Source: Gemmatimonadaceae bacterium
GTDB lineage: Bacteria > Gemmatimonadota > Gemmatimonadetes > Gemmatimonadales > Gemmatimonadaceae
Direction: 5' to 3'
Assembly (NCBI GenBank): GCA_036273715.1
Contig: DASUHB010000037.1
Coordinates: 1 to 64,000, forward strand
DNA length: 64,000 nt
Positions 1-9,577 of this stretch are shown one piece after another (the first letter of the stretch is position 1; the number at the start of each line of letters is the position of its first letter). The position numbers were made by a program, and so were the translations under genes. The notes beneath the pieces are model-generated. The model did no database searches, was not told the origin of the DNA, and worked only from the letters and a program-made list of their open reading frames with translations.

Positions 1-786
1 CGTGGTGCGCGCACCCAACGTGACCCGGCTCGCTGCACGACGTGCGGCCTCACCCGCGAACGGCAGTCCGCCGCCGAGGGTCGCCATTGCCAGGCCGCCG
101 GCAAGCGGATCGTTCGGCGTGTACGCGGCGCCGACCGGGAATGCGCCGACTGCGCCGCCGGCCGCACGACCGAACAAGGCAGCGCTACCGGCGTCAGTCA
201 CCGGCGTCAGGAGGCGCCGAGCGAACACGCTCGTGCCCTCGGCCAGCGGCAGGCTCGCAGCGTTGGCCACGGTCTGTGTCGCCGCCTGGCGAAATTCCTG
301 CGGCGTGATGCTGCTCGGCGTGTTCGCTGCCGTGACGGTCGTCCCGGGCGTGAGTCGCGGCGTGACACCGGGCACGATGCCCACCTTGCCCCCCAGGTAC
401 TCCGTCGGCGTGATCTGCGTGCCTTGGACCGGCGCGAGAAACGTGCGGTACGCCGATTCGAGCGGCGCCGTAACCATGCCCTCGGCGGTCGTGATGGGGT
501 GCCTAACCGCCCCCGTTGCGAATTCGCCAACCTGCTGGATGGCGCGCTCGGGAAGGTTCGCCGAGGCGGCGTATCGCTGTGGCGTTGTCGGAAGCGCGGC
601 TGTGACATCGGGCCGCACCCCAGGGGCGGAGCCGGTAAGCGAAAGCCGCGGCGACGGGGTCGGCCCTGGCGTTAGCGAGCGATCGACGCCGAGCCCAGCG
701 TACGGATCAGCCCCGCCGCCGGCGGCCGGCGCACTTTGGCCCAGGTCCGCGTAGGGGTCCTGCTCAGGCCTAACCGGAGGACTCAT
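1..786 (-). CDS. Phage-structural-like protein, 5' part, runs off the left edge
   Basis: On the minus strand an uninterrupted frame of 262 codons begins with ATG at 786 and is still open at base 1, so the C-terminus is outside the window. The start overlaps the stop of the upstream gene in an ATGA, which supports translational coupling. The N-terminal ~60 residues are Pro/Gly/Ala-rich and contain a duplicated DPYAxLG motif. The following part is alanine/threonine-rich and ends, near the window edge, in a Gly/Ala-rich possible membrane-interacting stretch (GRAAGGAVGAFPVG). Long, low-complexity proteins of this kind, in tandem with similar genes, are typical of phage internal-virion or tail-associated products, but I see no diagnostic domain. 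The plus-strand frame over the same bases is also open and is rejected because it lacks this gene-to-gene coupling. Confidence 0.55.
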   Translation of the reverse strand, partial: MSPPVRPEQDPYADLGQSAPAAGGGADPYAGLGVDRSLTPGPTPSPRLSLTGSAPGVRPDVTAALPTTPQRYAASANLPERAIQQVGEFATGAVRHPITTAEGMVTAPLESAYRTFLAPVQGTQITPTEYLGGKVGIVPGVTPRLTPGTTVTAANTPSSITPQEFRQAATQTVANAASLPLAEGTSVFARRLLTPVTDAGSAALFGRAAGGAVGAFPVGAAYTPNDPLAGGLAMATLGGGLPFAGEAARRAASRVTLGARTT

Positions 787-2132
787 CGCGGCGCCTTCTG
801 GCGTGCGACGCGCTGCTGGTAGATCGCCGCAGCCTGCTGGAACTGGCGGGCCTGTTCGGCAGGATCGCTGACGTTCTGCGCGATCCGGCGCACGGCCGCA
901 TCGTAGAGCGCCCGCTCAGAGGCGCCACCGGCACCCTGACTGACCGTCGGGTCGCCAGGGCTCCGGGGCAGGTACGTCGCCGTCGGCCGCGTGCTGGTCG
1001 ACTGGTTGGGGACCTGCCGGTTGCCTAACGTCGTGCTCGGCGCAACGCTTCCCATCGGACGAAGCGTCGGCGTGAGGTTCGAGGCCTCCGTGCCGGAACG
1101 CGGAACGTGCGGCGCCACCGACGAGCCGCTCGAGAATGGCCGCGCGCCGGGCGTGGTGACGAGGCCTGTCGGCGCGTTGTTCAGCGAATCCAGCCGCGAC
1201 TGATCGGTCGTGAGTCGTGCCTGCGCTGCGGCGCGCCGGTTGTAGAAGGCAACCGAATCACTCGGGTTGAGGAACCCGAAGGCCGGTGGCTTGGGCATGC
1301 TGCGCGTATCGGCATCCACGGCCTGCTGCGCCGCCCGCACAGCCGCGGCGCTCTCCGTGGCGCGCCGATGGGCAGCGAGATCGCTCTGGGCGGCCTGTCG
1401 AGTCGCGAGTGCCGCCGCTGCGGCCTGTCGCCGCTCATCTAGCACCGGGGCCTGCGTCGCGAGCGTCGACATGGTGCGGGCGCCTAACGGCTGGCCGGTG
1501 GCTGGGTCGACCGGCCCCTGACCGCCGTAGAGAAACTGGTCAGTCTGCCTCGTTTGGTCGCCGCGTGCGTTGATGTCGGCGAGTTGCCCTTGGTTCCGGG
1601 CGTTCACGACGCCGGTTCGCAGGTAGTACTCACTGCCCGGCTGGTAGTTGCCGTTAGGATCGACACCGCCGTAGCGCTGCTCCAATCCCTGATTACGGAT
1701 CTGCCCTCCGTAGATCGCCGCCATGAGCCGCCCGTTGAGTTCGGCCTGGGCGTAGGGCAGCGACTTCGTGATGTCGTAGTAGCCTGGCACGGTCGTGGTC
1801 TTGTAGGAGCCCGTGGTCCGGGCCATCGCGTCGGGTGAGCCCATGACCGTGCCGTTAGAACTCGCGCCCATCGTGGAGGTGCCCGGCGTTGGCGACGGCA
1901 CGTTGCCCACCGAGACCATCGAGGGCTGCGCGAGGCGACCCGGCGTGTAGACCTGCTCTTGGTGCGCGGGCTGGTAGCCCGCCTCGGCTTGCTGGAGCCC
2001 GAACTTCTGCCGCTCCAGGTCCAGCATCCGCCGCTGGTAGATCGCGTTGGCGATCGCGCCCGTCCCTTGCTCCAAGCCCTGCGCCCACGAGGGGTAGGGC
2101 TGCATCGGGGTGACGCCAAAGACTCCGGCCAT
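783..2132 (-). CDS. Phage-structural-like Gln/Ala-rich protein, function unknown
   Basis: This encodes 449 residues. It starts MAGVFGVTPMQPYPSW, then an amphipathic segment around residues 18-50 (IANAIYQRRMLDLERQKFGL), a Ser/Thr/Pro/Gly-rich region to ~120, and an alanine- and glutamine-rich probable coiled coil around residues 225-310. A disordered Ser/Pro/Thr stretch precedes a C-terminal helix rich in Gln, Ala and Arg. No enzyme motif is visible. The composition and the tight arrangement (10 bases after the preceding gene, ATGA overlap with the next) resemble a phage structural module such as internal-core or tail proteins. The role is inferred from character and context only. Confidence 0.6.
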   Translation of the reverse strand: MAGVFGVTPMQPYPSWAQGLEQGTGAIANAIYQRRMLDLERQKFGLQQAEAGYQPAHQEQVYTPGRLAQPSMVSVGNVPSPTPGTSTMGASSNGTVMGSPDAMARTTGSYKTTTVPGYYDITKSLPYAQAELNGRLMAAIYGGQIRNQGLEQRYGGVDPNGNYQPGSEYYLRTGVVNARNQGQLADINARGDQTRQTDQFLYGGQGPVDPATGQPLGARTMSTLATQAPVLDERRQAAAAALATRQAAQSDLAAHRRATESAAAVRAAQQAVDADTRSMPKPPAFGFLNPSDSVAFYNRRAAAQARLTTDQSRLDSLNNAPTGLVTTPGARPFSSGSSVAPHVPRSGTEASNLTPTLRPMGSVAPSTTLGNRQVPNQSTSTRPTATYLPRSPGDPTVSQGAGGASERALYDAAVRRIAQNVSDPAEQARQFQQAAAIYQQRVARQKAPR

Positions 2133-2141
2133 AGTGGCTCC

Positions 2142-2516
2142 TTACGTCAAGAGAGAGTGAAGGGCGACGCCGTTAGGCGAGACGACATCGGCGAGTGCGT
2201 CCCGCACTGCCGCGAGATCGACGTTCTTGGCCAGCCGCCTCTCGATCGGCGTACCCGAGAGTACCGCACCGACCGCCTCGACCGAGGCGTGCAGGGTGCA
2301 GTAGGTGCTGATTACGTCGCCGATGCGATCGAGAAGGCGGGCACGCAGCTCAGCGGTGTGCACGACGACCGCGGCGATTGTACGAAGCGTCGCGGGATCG
2401 CTCAGCGATGCGTCAAGCTCGACGCCGAGGATGTGCAACGCGCTCACAGGGTCATCGAGAATGAGCGCCGTGGCTGCCACGACCTGCGCCTCTTCACGAC
2501 GTTCGGCATCGGTCAT
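2142..2516 (-). CDS. Small hypothetical protein of the phage-like module
   Basis: This encodes 124 residues, MTDAERREEAQVVAATALIL onward, predicted mostly helical with no signal peptide or membrane segment. It is preceded by the purine-rich GGGGAGGGGCGGTGAC, a plausible ribosome-binding site. It lies between the truncated comM fragment and the Gln/Ala-rich gene and is read in the same direction, so it is probably cotranscribed with them. I do not recognise a family. About 30 codons upstream of its ATG stay open in the same frame and contain a CxxC pair (CQHC). The start could therefore be further upstream if a non-ATG codon is used. Confidence 0.5.
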   Translation of the reverse strand: MTDAERREEAQVVAATALILDDPVSALHILGVELDASLSDPATLRTIAAVVVHTAELRARLLDRIGDVISTYCTLHASVEAVGAVLSGTPIERRLAKNVDLAAVRDALADVVSPNGVALHSLLT

Positions 2517-2632
2517 GTCACCGCCCCTCCCCGGCCGCGCGTGCGCGGCGCCCCGTACCGTTAGCCGGCCGCAGTGCTGGCAGCCGAATTACGCGCCGGA
2601 CGAAGCGCCGATCTTTTTGCCGTTGTCCATCC

Positions 2633-2845
2633 GGCCGGTGCGAGGTTCACGGTCACCCGGCGAGGCGGGAGCGTGAAACCGGAGTTGACTAACGCTGCGC
2701 CGACGCGTTCGCGGCTTTCTTTCACCGCGCCGGCGGGGAGGCCGACGATGGTCCAGGCCGGCAGGCCGCGCGCGGCGTCGACCTCGACGGTGATGTCGTA
2801 GGCTTCGATGCCGAGGATGGCGGCGGATTGAATCGCGGCAAGCAT
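2633..2845 (-). pseudogene. comM: comM/yifB 5' fragment, truncated at the element junction
   Basis: The start ATG at 2,845 opens the characteristic N-terminus of the ComM/YifB Mg-chelatase-like AAA+ family: MLAAIQSAAILGIEAYDITV, later the GLPAWTIVGLP block and an RVTVNLAPA block. In the family NLAPA is followed by an acidic residue and a conserved segment leading to the AAA+ core. Here the frame instead runs into unrelated residues from 2,632 and stops at 2,561. Only about 71 of the usual ~500 residues remain, and nothing resembling the rest is present elsewhere in the window. ComM is a helicase that promotes branch migration during natural transformation, and comM is a known insertion site for genomic islands (AbaR in Acinetobacter). 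I read this as insertional truncation. Confidence 0.75.
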
Positions 2846-2960
2846 GGGGGCAACTTGCCGTGCATCGACGCGCGGACCCGCAGCAAATGCGCGCGCGACG
2901 GCGCGAAACATTGCGCTGATGGAACGGCGGCGGACCGCAGTGCGAGCAGTGCGGTCGCTG

Positions 2961-4202
2961 TCAGCCGGCGCCCGCGATCGCCGCACCCGGCGCACCGGCC
3001 GCCTGTGGCTGCTCGGCTTGCGCCGGATCGCGCGGCGCTCGCACGGATGGCGCGTACGCGAAATACCGCTTGAGCTTGAGGAATTGTTTCTCGTAGACGT
3101 TCCAGCTCACGAAGGCAGCCGCGAAGGCGAGCAGCCCGCATAGCACGCCTAACGCAAGCGACGGCAGGATGTGCGAGCCGAACACCGCCGGCACGCGGTT
3201 CCCGGGGAACACCAGCGGCTGCACGTGCGCCCAGATCGGCACGTGGAAGACGTACATCGCATAACTGTACTTGCCTAACGCACGCAGCCAATGGGCGCCG
3301 AGCACGCGCGCCGGAATGGTGCCGCGCACCGCCGTCGCGCCCGCGGCCACGAGCCCGCCCCACCCGATCGCCATGATCGTGTAGCCCGGCCCTTCCTCCC
3401 ACCCGCCGTACGTCCACAACCCGCCGTGCGCGTGGAACACCGCCACCGTGATCGCCGCCGCCATCACGCCAAGCCCGATGAAGATCCGCGAGCCGACGTA
3501 CGCGAGACGGTGGTCGGCCAACACGATCGCCAGGAGCGCGCCCACCGCCAGCGAATCGAGACGCGCCGGCGTGAGCGCATACGGAGCGATCAGCGCCGCG
3601 TGGTGCGCGCGCAGCCACAACCGGAACACGGGCGCGCCGACGATGACGGCGCCGCAGACGATCGCCAGGCGGCGCCGCGTGAGCAGCAGCACGAGCGTCG
3701 GCCACAGCAGGTAGAACTGCTCCTCGACGGCCAACGACCAGAACGGGCCCGTCCAGAAATAGTTAGGCGGCTCGGTGCGCCGCACGAACGCGAGCCACCA
3801 GTTGTCCAGGTAGCTCCACCACCACCCCTGCTCGTGCCACAGGTAATGATCGTCGGCCGTCGTGCCCCGATGGACGACGAGCAGGAAGTACAGCGCCAGA
3901 AATCCGTAATACAGCGGGAAGATCCGCAGCGCCCGGCGGCCGTAAAACGTACGGTAGTAGTGCGGCGCGCCCTTCGCGTCGAGCAGCAAGGTCGTGATCA
4001 GCAGACCCGACAACACGAAGAACAGGTCGACGCCCGCCCAACCGGCGCCTAACACGCGGTGGACAAGGCGGTCGCCCGACGTGGCGTCGGGCATGCGCAG
4101 CGTGAAGTGAAACGCCATTACCGCGAGGATCGCCACGCCGCGCACGCCGTCCAGCGCGGGCACGTGGCGCCGTGCGGGATGCAACTCCGTCGGCTCTGCC
4201 AT
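2961..4202 (-). CDS. Acyltransferase family 3 membrane protein
   Basis: This encodes 413 residues from ATG at 4,202. The N-terminal VPALDGVRGVAILAVMAFHF motif, the later GWAGVDLFFVLSGLLIT and RRALRIFPLYY segments and about ten hydrophobic helices identify an acyltransferase-3 (OatA/NodX-type) integral membrane O-acyltransferase. Such enzymes move acyl groups, often acetyl, onto peptidoglycan, lipopolysaccharide or exopolysaccharide sugars across the inner membrane. The frame stays open upstream to 5,093, but that part lies antisense to the sensor kinase gene, so the start at 4,202 is preferred. The C-terminal tail is Ala/Pro/Gln-rich. The substrate cannot be deduced: no polysaccharide genes are adjacent. 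Confidence 0.85.
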   Translation of the reverse strand: MAEPTELHPARRHVPALDGVRGVAILAVMAFHFTLRMPDATSGDRLVHRVLGAGWAGVDLFFVLSGLLITTLLLDAKGAPHYYRTFYGRRALRIFPLYYGFLALYFLLVVHRGTTADDHYLWHEQGWWWSYLDNWWLAFVRRTEPPNYFWTGPFWSLAVEEQFYLLWPTLVLLLTRRRLAIVCGAVIVGAPVFRLWLRAHHAALIAPYALTPARLDSLAVGALLAIVLADHRLAYVGSRIFIGLGVMAAAITVAVFHAHGGLWTYGGWEEGPGYTIMAIGWGGLVAAGATAVRGTIPARVLGAHWLRALGKYSYAMYVFHVPIWAHVQPLVFPGNRVPAVFGSHILPSLALGVLCGLLAFAAAFVSWNVYEKQFLKLKRYFAYAPSVRAPRDPAQAEQPQAAGAPGAAIAGAG

Positions 4203-4397
4203 GGAGCAGGGTGTCGACTGCCAGGAGCGTGCCGTCCTCGACGCCATTGCCGGGGACGTCGCGCACGATGACGGACGCGTGCCTCTACGCGTCATCTCAA
4301 CGAGAGTCAGCGGAACCCGTCCCGACGTTTCAGCCCGCCACGGCTGGCGCGCTACCCGGTTTCCATCTAGATACACGAGCACTGCCGTGCCTCCACA
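4203..4397. promoter_or_regulatory. Divergent intergenic region between acyltransferase and hybrid kinase
   Basis: These 195 bases separate two divergently transcribed starts and must carry both promoters. A TAGATA resembling a -10 hexamer lies near 4,368-4,373 on the plus strand, about 30 bases before the kinase start. I could not pair it with a convincing -35 element. No inverted repeat stands out. Confidence 0.35.
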
Positions 4398-6764
4398 ATG
4401 CCGCGCCCGTCTGCAATGACCAACGTCCAGCCCCCCTCCGTCCTCGACCGAGCGAACGTTCGCGCGGTCGTCCGCCGGCTGTTCGGGCTCGGTCTCCTGG
4501 CGCTCGGCGGTGTGATTGCGACGCTCTCGTTGATCGCCATCGTTCAACTGGTGAGCCGGAGCGAGATCCTGCAGGGACGCCAGGTGACGCTGCTCGCCCG
4601 CGACATCAACACGCTCCTGATCGACCGACAGGCCGGCGTGCGCGGCTACCTGCTCACCACCGACACGACGGGCCTCGCGTCGGGCATCGCCAGCCGCGCG
4701 CAGCTGTACGCCTCGCTGGATTCGCTGCGCTCGGTGACCGGTGATGATCCCGCATGGCAGGGCCGCATCGATCGGCTGCGGCGGCTCGTCGGACGCTGGG
4801 ACGCGTCCTTCGTCGATCCGGAGCTGGCGGCGGCCGGCCGCGGCGATTTCGACTCGGCGCGGCGCATCGCGGCTCAGAGCACGGCGCTCACCGACAGCGC
4901 GCGCCAGACGTCGGCCGACCTGGTAGCGCGCGCCGTATCGCGGCTGCGAGAACGCGATCGCAGCATGGTCGCCGTGCGTTGGGCCTCTGCCGGGACGCTG
5001 CTGCTCGAGATCATCGGGCTCTTCCTGATCATGCGGCGCATGCGCTCGCGGCTGCTCGCGCAGGCGGAGGAAGTGTTCCAGCAGCAGGAGCACCTCGAGA
5101 TGCAGGCGACGCAGCTCGAGGAACAGCAGGCCGAGCTCGAGCAGCAGATGGCGGCGCTGCAGCAGATGACGGGCGACCTCGAATCGTCCAACGCTGAGTT
5201 AGGCAGCGCGCTCGATGCCGCGGCCGCGGCCGGCGAAGCGCTCCGCGAGCGCGATGCGGAGCTGCGCCGGACCAACGCTCGGCTGGGTGCGCTGTTCGAA
5301 GCCGCGCCGCTGGCGGTCTGCGCCGTGGATGCGCAGGGCGTCGTGCGCCAGTGGAATCCCGCCGCCCAACGCATGTTCGGGTGGACCGCGGCCCAAGCCG
5401 TTGGGCAGCGACTGCCGATGTTTCCCGGCAGCGGCGAGCTGCCCGTGCTCAACGGCGACACGCGCGCCGTGAAAACCGACGTGCCCGGCGTGGCCACCCG
5501 CAGCGACGGCAGCACGTTCGAGGTGAGCATGTCCTGGGGACCGGTCGACGACGACCCGGCCAACGGCTACGTCGTGACCTTCGCCGATATGACCGACCGC
5601 AAACGCCTCGAAGCGCAGCTCATGCAGGCGCAGAAAATGGAAGCGGTCGGCCGGCTCGCCGGCGGCGTGGCGCACGATTTCAACAACATGCTGACGGCGA
5701 TCAAGAGTTACAGCCAGCTGCTGCTGCAGGATGTCGCCGCCGACGATGCGCGCCACAAGGACATCCAGGAGATCGACCTCGCCGCGGACCGCGCCGCCCG
5801 CCTGACGCGCCAGCTGCTCGCGTTCAGCCGCCAGCAGATGCTCCAGCCGCGCGTCCTGGACGTGAATCAAACCGTGAGCGAGCTGGAGAAGATGCTCCAG
5901 CGCCTCTTGCTCAAGGACATCACGCTGTCGACGCGGCTCGCGCCCGAGCTGCACGCCGTGCGCGCCGATGCCGGTCAGCTGGAGCAGGTGATCGTCAATC
6001 TGGTGGTGAACGCGCGCGACGCGATGCCCGATGGCGGGCGCCTAACGGTACGGACGCAAAACGTCACGCTCGATGCGGCATCGGCGCGGGAGGGCTGGTC
6101 GTTCGCGGTGCGCCCGGGCGCGTACGTGTTGATCTCCGTGACCGACACGGGGCTCGGCATGGACGAGGCGACCAAGTCGCGCATCTTCGAGCCGTTCTTC
6201 ACCACGAAGGATCGGCACAAGGGCACCGGGCTCGGCCTGTCCACGGTGTATGGGATCGTGAAGCAATCGGGCGGATACATTCGCGTCATCAGCGCGCCCG
6301 GCGAGGGGTCGACCTTCGAGGTGTTCCTGCCGGTGGCGGACGGCGCCGCCTCGCCCGCCGGACAGCCGCCGCGGCCGCAGACGAGCGGCGGCAGCGAAAC
6401 GGTGCTGGTGGTGGAGGACGACGACGGCATCCGCGCGGTGATCAAGCGCATTCTCGAGCGAGCGGGGCATCGGGTGCTCGAAGCGACCAACGGCGCCGAA
6501 GCGCTTCGGATCTGCGATGCGTCGGGCGACTCGATCGACCTCGTGCTGTCGGACATCGCGATGCCGGAAATGCAGGGTCCCGACCTGGCGCGGCGCATCC
6601 GCGAGCTGCACCCGCACATGGCGATGCTGCTCATGTCCGGCTACGCAGAGTCGGCGAGCCAGCAGGAGGGGTTCCTGACGGACGGCGTGGAATTCCTGGG
6701 CAAGCCGTTCTCGCCGGACGCGCTGACGCGCAAGATCCGGCACATCCTGGACGGAGCCGCCTAA
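4398..6764 (+). CDS. Hybrid sensor histidine kinase (CHASE3-like, PAS, HisKA, HATPase, REC)
   Basis: This encodes 788 residues. Domains in order: a membrane helix (~28-52); a periplasmic four-helix sensor of CHASE3 type with the DRQAGVRGYLLT motif (~76-87); a second membrane helix (~195-212); a Gln/Glu-rich coiled coil (~220-295); a PAS domain (~295-400); HisKA with AHDFNN (His426); HATPase with NLVVNA (~534-539), DTGLGM and GTGLGLS; and a C-terminal receiver with Asp719 and Lys769. An orphan hybrid kinase of this type phosphorylates its own receiver. No separate output gene is adjacent. An alternative start lies six codons downstream. The TAA stop sits inside a tandem pair of the GCCTAAC heptamer. 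Confidence 0.92.
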   Translation: MPRPSAMTNVQPPSVLDRANVRAVVRRLFGLGLLALGGVIATLSLIAIVQLVSRSEILQGRQVTLLARDINTLLIDRQAGVRGYLLTTDTTGLASGIASRAQLYASLDSLRSVTGDDPAWQGRIDRLRRLVGRWDASFVDPELAAAGRGDFDSARRIAAQSTALTDSARQTSADLVARAVSRLRERDRSMVAVRWASAGTLLLEIIGLFLIMRRMRSRLLAQAEEVFQQQEHLEMQATQLEEQQAELEQQMAALQQMTGDLESSNAELGSALDAAAAAGEALRERDAELRRTNARLGALFEAAPLAVCAVDAQGVVRQWNPAAQRMFGWTAAQAVGQRLPMFPGSGELPVLNGDTRAVKTDVPGVATRSDGSTFEVSMSWGPVDDDPANGYVVTFADMTDRKRLEAQLMQAQKMEAVGRLAGGVAHDFNNMLTAIKSYSQLLLQDVAADDARHKDIQEIDLAADRAARLTRQLLAFSRQQMLQPRVLDVNQTVSELEKMLQRLLLKDITLSTRLAPELHAVRADAGQLEQVIVNLVVNARDAMPDGGRLTVRTQNVTLDAASAREGWSFAVRPGAYVLISVTDTGLGMDEATKSRIFEPFFTTKDRHKGTGLGLSTVYGIVKQSGGYIRVISAPGEGSTFEVFLPVADGAASPAGQPPRPQTSGGSETVLVVEDDDGIRAVIKRILERAGHRVLEATNGAEALRICDASGDSIDLVLSDIAMPEMQGPDLARRIRELHPHMAMLLMSGYAESASQQEGFLTDGVEFLGKPFSPDALTRKIRHILDGAA

Positions 6765-6772
6765 CGCCTAAC
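6759..6772. repeat. Two abutting copies of the GCCTAAC heptamer over the kinase stop codon
   Basis: Bases 6,759-6,765 and 6,766-6,772 are two exact, directly abutting copies of GCCTAAC. The first supplies the TAA stop of the hybrid kinase (6,762-6,764). This is the only tandem pair of the dispersed heptamer I found in the window. Confidence 0.9.
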
Positions 6773-6783
6773 GGCGCCCGCCG

Positions 6784-9357
6784 CTATTCGTGGCGGAGGG
6801 CCACCATCGGGTCCACGCGCGTGGCGCGGCGGGCGGGCATGAGCGCCGCCAGCACCCCGACGATCGCCAGGCCGGCCACGGTACACGCGAACGTCGGCAC
6901 ATCCGTCGGGCTCACATCGAAGAGCAACGTACGCATCACGCGCGTGAGGCCGAGCGCGATGACGATGCCGGCCGCGGCGCCGGCGGCGACCAGGCGCAGG
7001 TGCTCGCGCAGCACCATGCGCAGGACGTCGCTCCGCTGCGCGCCTAACGCAACGCGGATGCCGAACTCGCGCGTCCGCCGCGTCACCGTGTACGCCGCCA
7101 GGCCGTACATCCCGATCGCCGCCAGCGTCATCGCGACCGCCGCGAAGAGCGACACCAGCGCCATCGTCAGACGCCGCGCCGCCGTCTGCCGCTCGATCAG
7201 TTGTTCCAGGCTCACGATCTCGCCGATCGGCTGCTGCGGATCGGCGCGCGACACCGCTTCGCGCACGGCCCCGGCGAGCTGCAGCGGATGGCTCGACGCG
7301 CGCACCGACACCCACGCTTGCAGCAGCGGCCCGGACTGCGCCACCGCCTCATAAAGCTCGGGCTGCGGCGGCGCGTCCATGCGACCCGAGCGCAGGGCGG
7401 CGATTTCGCCAACCACCGTCGCCGGCGCCGACCCTCCGCCGCCGCCGTGCAGCGGCATTTGCTTGCCGATCGGCGACTGACCGGGCCACAGCTGTTTGGC
7501 GAGCAGATCGTTCACGATGATGACGCTCGGCGAGCCGGCGCGGTCGGACGGGCCGAAGACGCGCCCGGCGAGCAGCGGGATGCGCAGGGTGGTGAAGTAC
7601 TGCGCATCGACGACATCGAGGCCGATCATCAGCACCTGATCCGGATCGTCGGCGCGCACCTCGCGCGGATCCATGCCTAACATCATCGTCGCGCCGCTGA
7701 GCGGCAGCGTGCGGGAGAGCGAGACGCCCATCACGCCGGGCCGGCGCATCAGGTCTGCTTCCACCTGGTCGAAAAAGTCCTGCTGCTGCTGCACGTTCTG
7801 ATAGCGCGACGGCGTGAGGCGGATGCGCGCCGCGAGCACGTTCTGGGGATCGAATCCGGGGCGAACCTCGCTCAGCCGGACGAAGCTGCGGACGAGGAGT
7901 CCGGCCCCCACGAGCAGCACCAGCGCGAGGGCCATTTCGGTCACCACGAGCACGCCGTGCGAGCGCCGGCGCGCGCCGGTGCTCGCTGCCGAATCGTCGC
8001 GCAGCGTGCGCTCGACATCGGGCGACGCGGCGCGCAGTGCGGGCACGAGCGAGAAGGCGACGCCGGTCGCGAGGGCTAAGGCCAGCGTGAACGCGAGGGC
8101 GCGCCCGTCGATGTCGATTGTGCCGACGCGTGGCAGCACGCCCGGCCAGGTGCCGAGAATCCCGTCGAGGCCCCAGGCGCCTAACGCCAAACCGGCGCCG
8201 GCGGCGGCCAGCGAGAGCACGACGCTCTCGGTGAGCAGCTGCCGCACGATGCGTCCCCGGCCTGCGCCTAACGCTCGGCGGACGGCGATCTCGCGTCGCC
8301 GTCCGCTCGAGCGCGCCATGAGGAGACCGGCGGCGTTCACGCAGGCGATCAGCATCACCACGCCAACGGCGCCGAAGAGCACCAGGATCAAGCTGCGTCC
8401 GCTGCCCACCACCGACCGGCTCAACGCCTGCAGCGTGAAGGACGGCGTGTCGAGTTGGTCCTTGAGGCCGCCCGCCGCTCCGCCCGGCGGTCCGCCGGAC
8501 CGCGCGATCACGACTCGTCGCACGGCGCCGCTCGGCGCTCCGGCGCCTGGTGGCGGACCGGCCGCGGGACCGTTCGCTCCGGCGGACCTGGCATCGCCGG
8601 CTTTCGGCGCGGACGTCTGAGTGGATGCCTCCGCCAATCGCTTGGAGAACAGCGCGAGGTCGGCGCCGGCGCGTTCGACCGACGCGCCAGGCGCCAGGCG
8701 GCCCACCACGCTGAACGCGAAATAATCGGCATTCACTTCGAGGTCGGGATTGTCGGCGAACGCGACGCCGATGGGCAGCCACAACTCGGTGCGCTCATCC
8801 GGAAACCGCGCCGCCGGCGGAAGGACGCCGATCACCGTGTACGCACGGCCGTCGAGCATGATCGTCTTACCTAACACAGAGCGGTCCCCGCCATAGCGGC
8901 CCGTCCAGGTCGCGTAGCTCAGGACCGTCACCGGCGCGTGCACATCGGCCGCCGTGAAAGCACGCCCGATCACCGGATGCACGCCCAGCACCGAGAACAG
9001 GTCCGGCGAGACTACCGCCGCCTGCACCTCGATGGGATCGCCGATGCCGGTCATGTTCGATCGCTGCGTCGTGTAGACCGCAACGCCAGCGAAATCCTGC
9101 CGCATCTTGCGGATGTCTAACGCATGTGGATACGAGAGACCCATCCGCCCCGGAAAATTGCCGCCCAGCCCGTTGGACCAGATATCGACCAACCGGTCGG
9201 ACTGGGGGTACGGCAGCGGCCGCAGCAACACCGCATCGACGACGCTGAAGATCGCGGTACTGGCGCCGATGCCCAACGCAAGCGTGAGCACGGTGACGGC
9301 GGCGAATCCGGGGCTGCGGAAAATCGTGCGGAACGCGTACCGGAGGTCGTTGAGCAT
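6784..9357 (-). CDS. ADOP-family MacB-like ABC permease without a PadR partner
   Basis: This encodes 857 residues beginning [20 protein letters not shown]. The arrangement is a first membrane helix followed by [18 protein letters not shown], a periplasmic MacB core, three helices, a second periplasmic core and three C-terminal helices ending with [11 protein letters not shown]. The duplicated FtsX/MacB architecture, the [20 protein letters not shown] motif and the length fit the ADOP (Acidobacterial duplicated orphan permease) family, which has no ATPase in the polypeptide. An Ala/Gly/Pro insertion lies around residues 245-300. Unlike the other two ADOP genes in the window it has no adjacent PadR gene. 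The transported substrate is unknown. Confidence 0.88.
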   Translation of the reverse strand: MLNDLRYAFRTIFRSPGFAAVTVLTLALGIGASTAIFSVVDAVLLRPLPYPQSDRLVDIWSNGLGGNFPGRMGLSYPHALDIRKMRQDFAGVAVYTTQRSNMTGIGDPIEVQAAVVSPDLFSVLGVHPVIGRAFTAADVHAPVTVLSYATWTGRYGGDRSVLGKTIMLDGRAYTVIGVLPPAARFPDERTELWLPIGVAFADNPDLEVNADYFAFSVVGRLAPGASVERAGADLALFSKRLAEASTQTSAPKAGDARSAGANGPAAGPPPGAGAPSGAVRRVVIARSGGPPGGAAGGLKDQLDTPSFTLQALSRSVVGSGRSLILVLFGAVGVVMLIACVNAAGLLMARSSGRRREIAVRRALGAGRGRIVRQLLTESVVLSLAAAGAGLALGAWGLDGILGTWPGVLPRVGTIDIDGRALAFTLALALATGVAFSLVPALRAASPDVERTLRDDSAASTGARRRSHGVLVVTEMALALVLLVGAGLLVRSFVRLSEVRPGFDPQNVLAARIRLTPSRYQNVQQQQDFFDQVEADLMRRPGVMGVSLSRTLPLSGATMMLGMDPREVRADDPDQVLMIGLDVVDAQYFTTLRIPLLAGRVFGPSDRAGSPSVIIVNDLLAKQLWPGQSPIGKQMPLHGGGGGSAPATVVGEIAALRSGRMDAPPQPELYEAVAQSGPLLQAWVSVRASSHPLQLAGAVREAVSRADPQQPIGEIVSLEQLIERQTAARRLTMALVSLFAAVAMTLAAIGMYGLAAYTVTRRTREFGIRVALGAQRSDVLRMVLREHLRLVAAGAAAGIVIALGLTRVMRTLLFDVSPTDVPTFACTVAGLAIVGVLAALMPARRATRVDPMVALRHE

Positions 9358-9577
9358 GTGGATGAATGTCGGCGGCCGGGGTGGACGCGGCGCCGTGTGC
9401 GCCGCGGTAGATCAGTCGCGAGCCTGCGTGTGCGCGAGGGAATAGTCGTGCCGCGCACCGCGCAGCCAGCATCTTGCACGCGCATCAGATGTTACCCGGT
9501 GCAGCCCTCCGTCCGTTGGCAGCACCGGTGTCCGGCTTTGGGATCGGTCGTGCCGGAATCGAACGCCCGTCCGTGCG

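Noticed and set aside
2-754. Plus-strand open frame at the left edge
   Set aside because: The minus strand over the same bases is open for 262 codons, starts in an ATGA overlap with its upstream gene and continues that gene series.
4203-5093. N-terminal extension of the acyltransferase
   Set aside because: The extension is antisense to the kinase sensor region and lacks membrane or domain character; the family N-terminus begins at 4,202.
5351-7354. Long plus-strand frame of 667 codons across the kinase 3' end
   Set aside because: Out of frame with the complete hybrid kinase and antisense to the permease; composition is Arg/Ala-rich as expected of a shadow in high-GC DNA.
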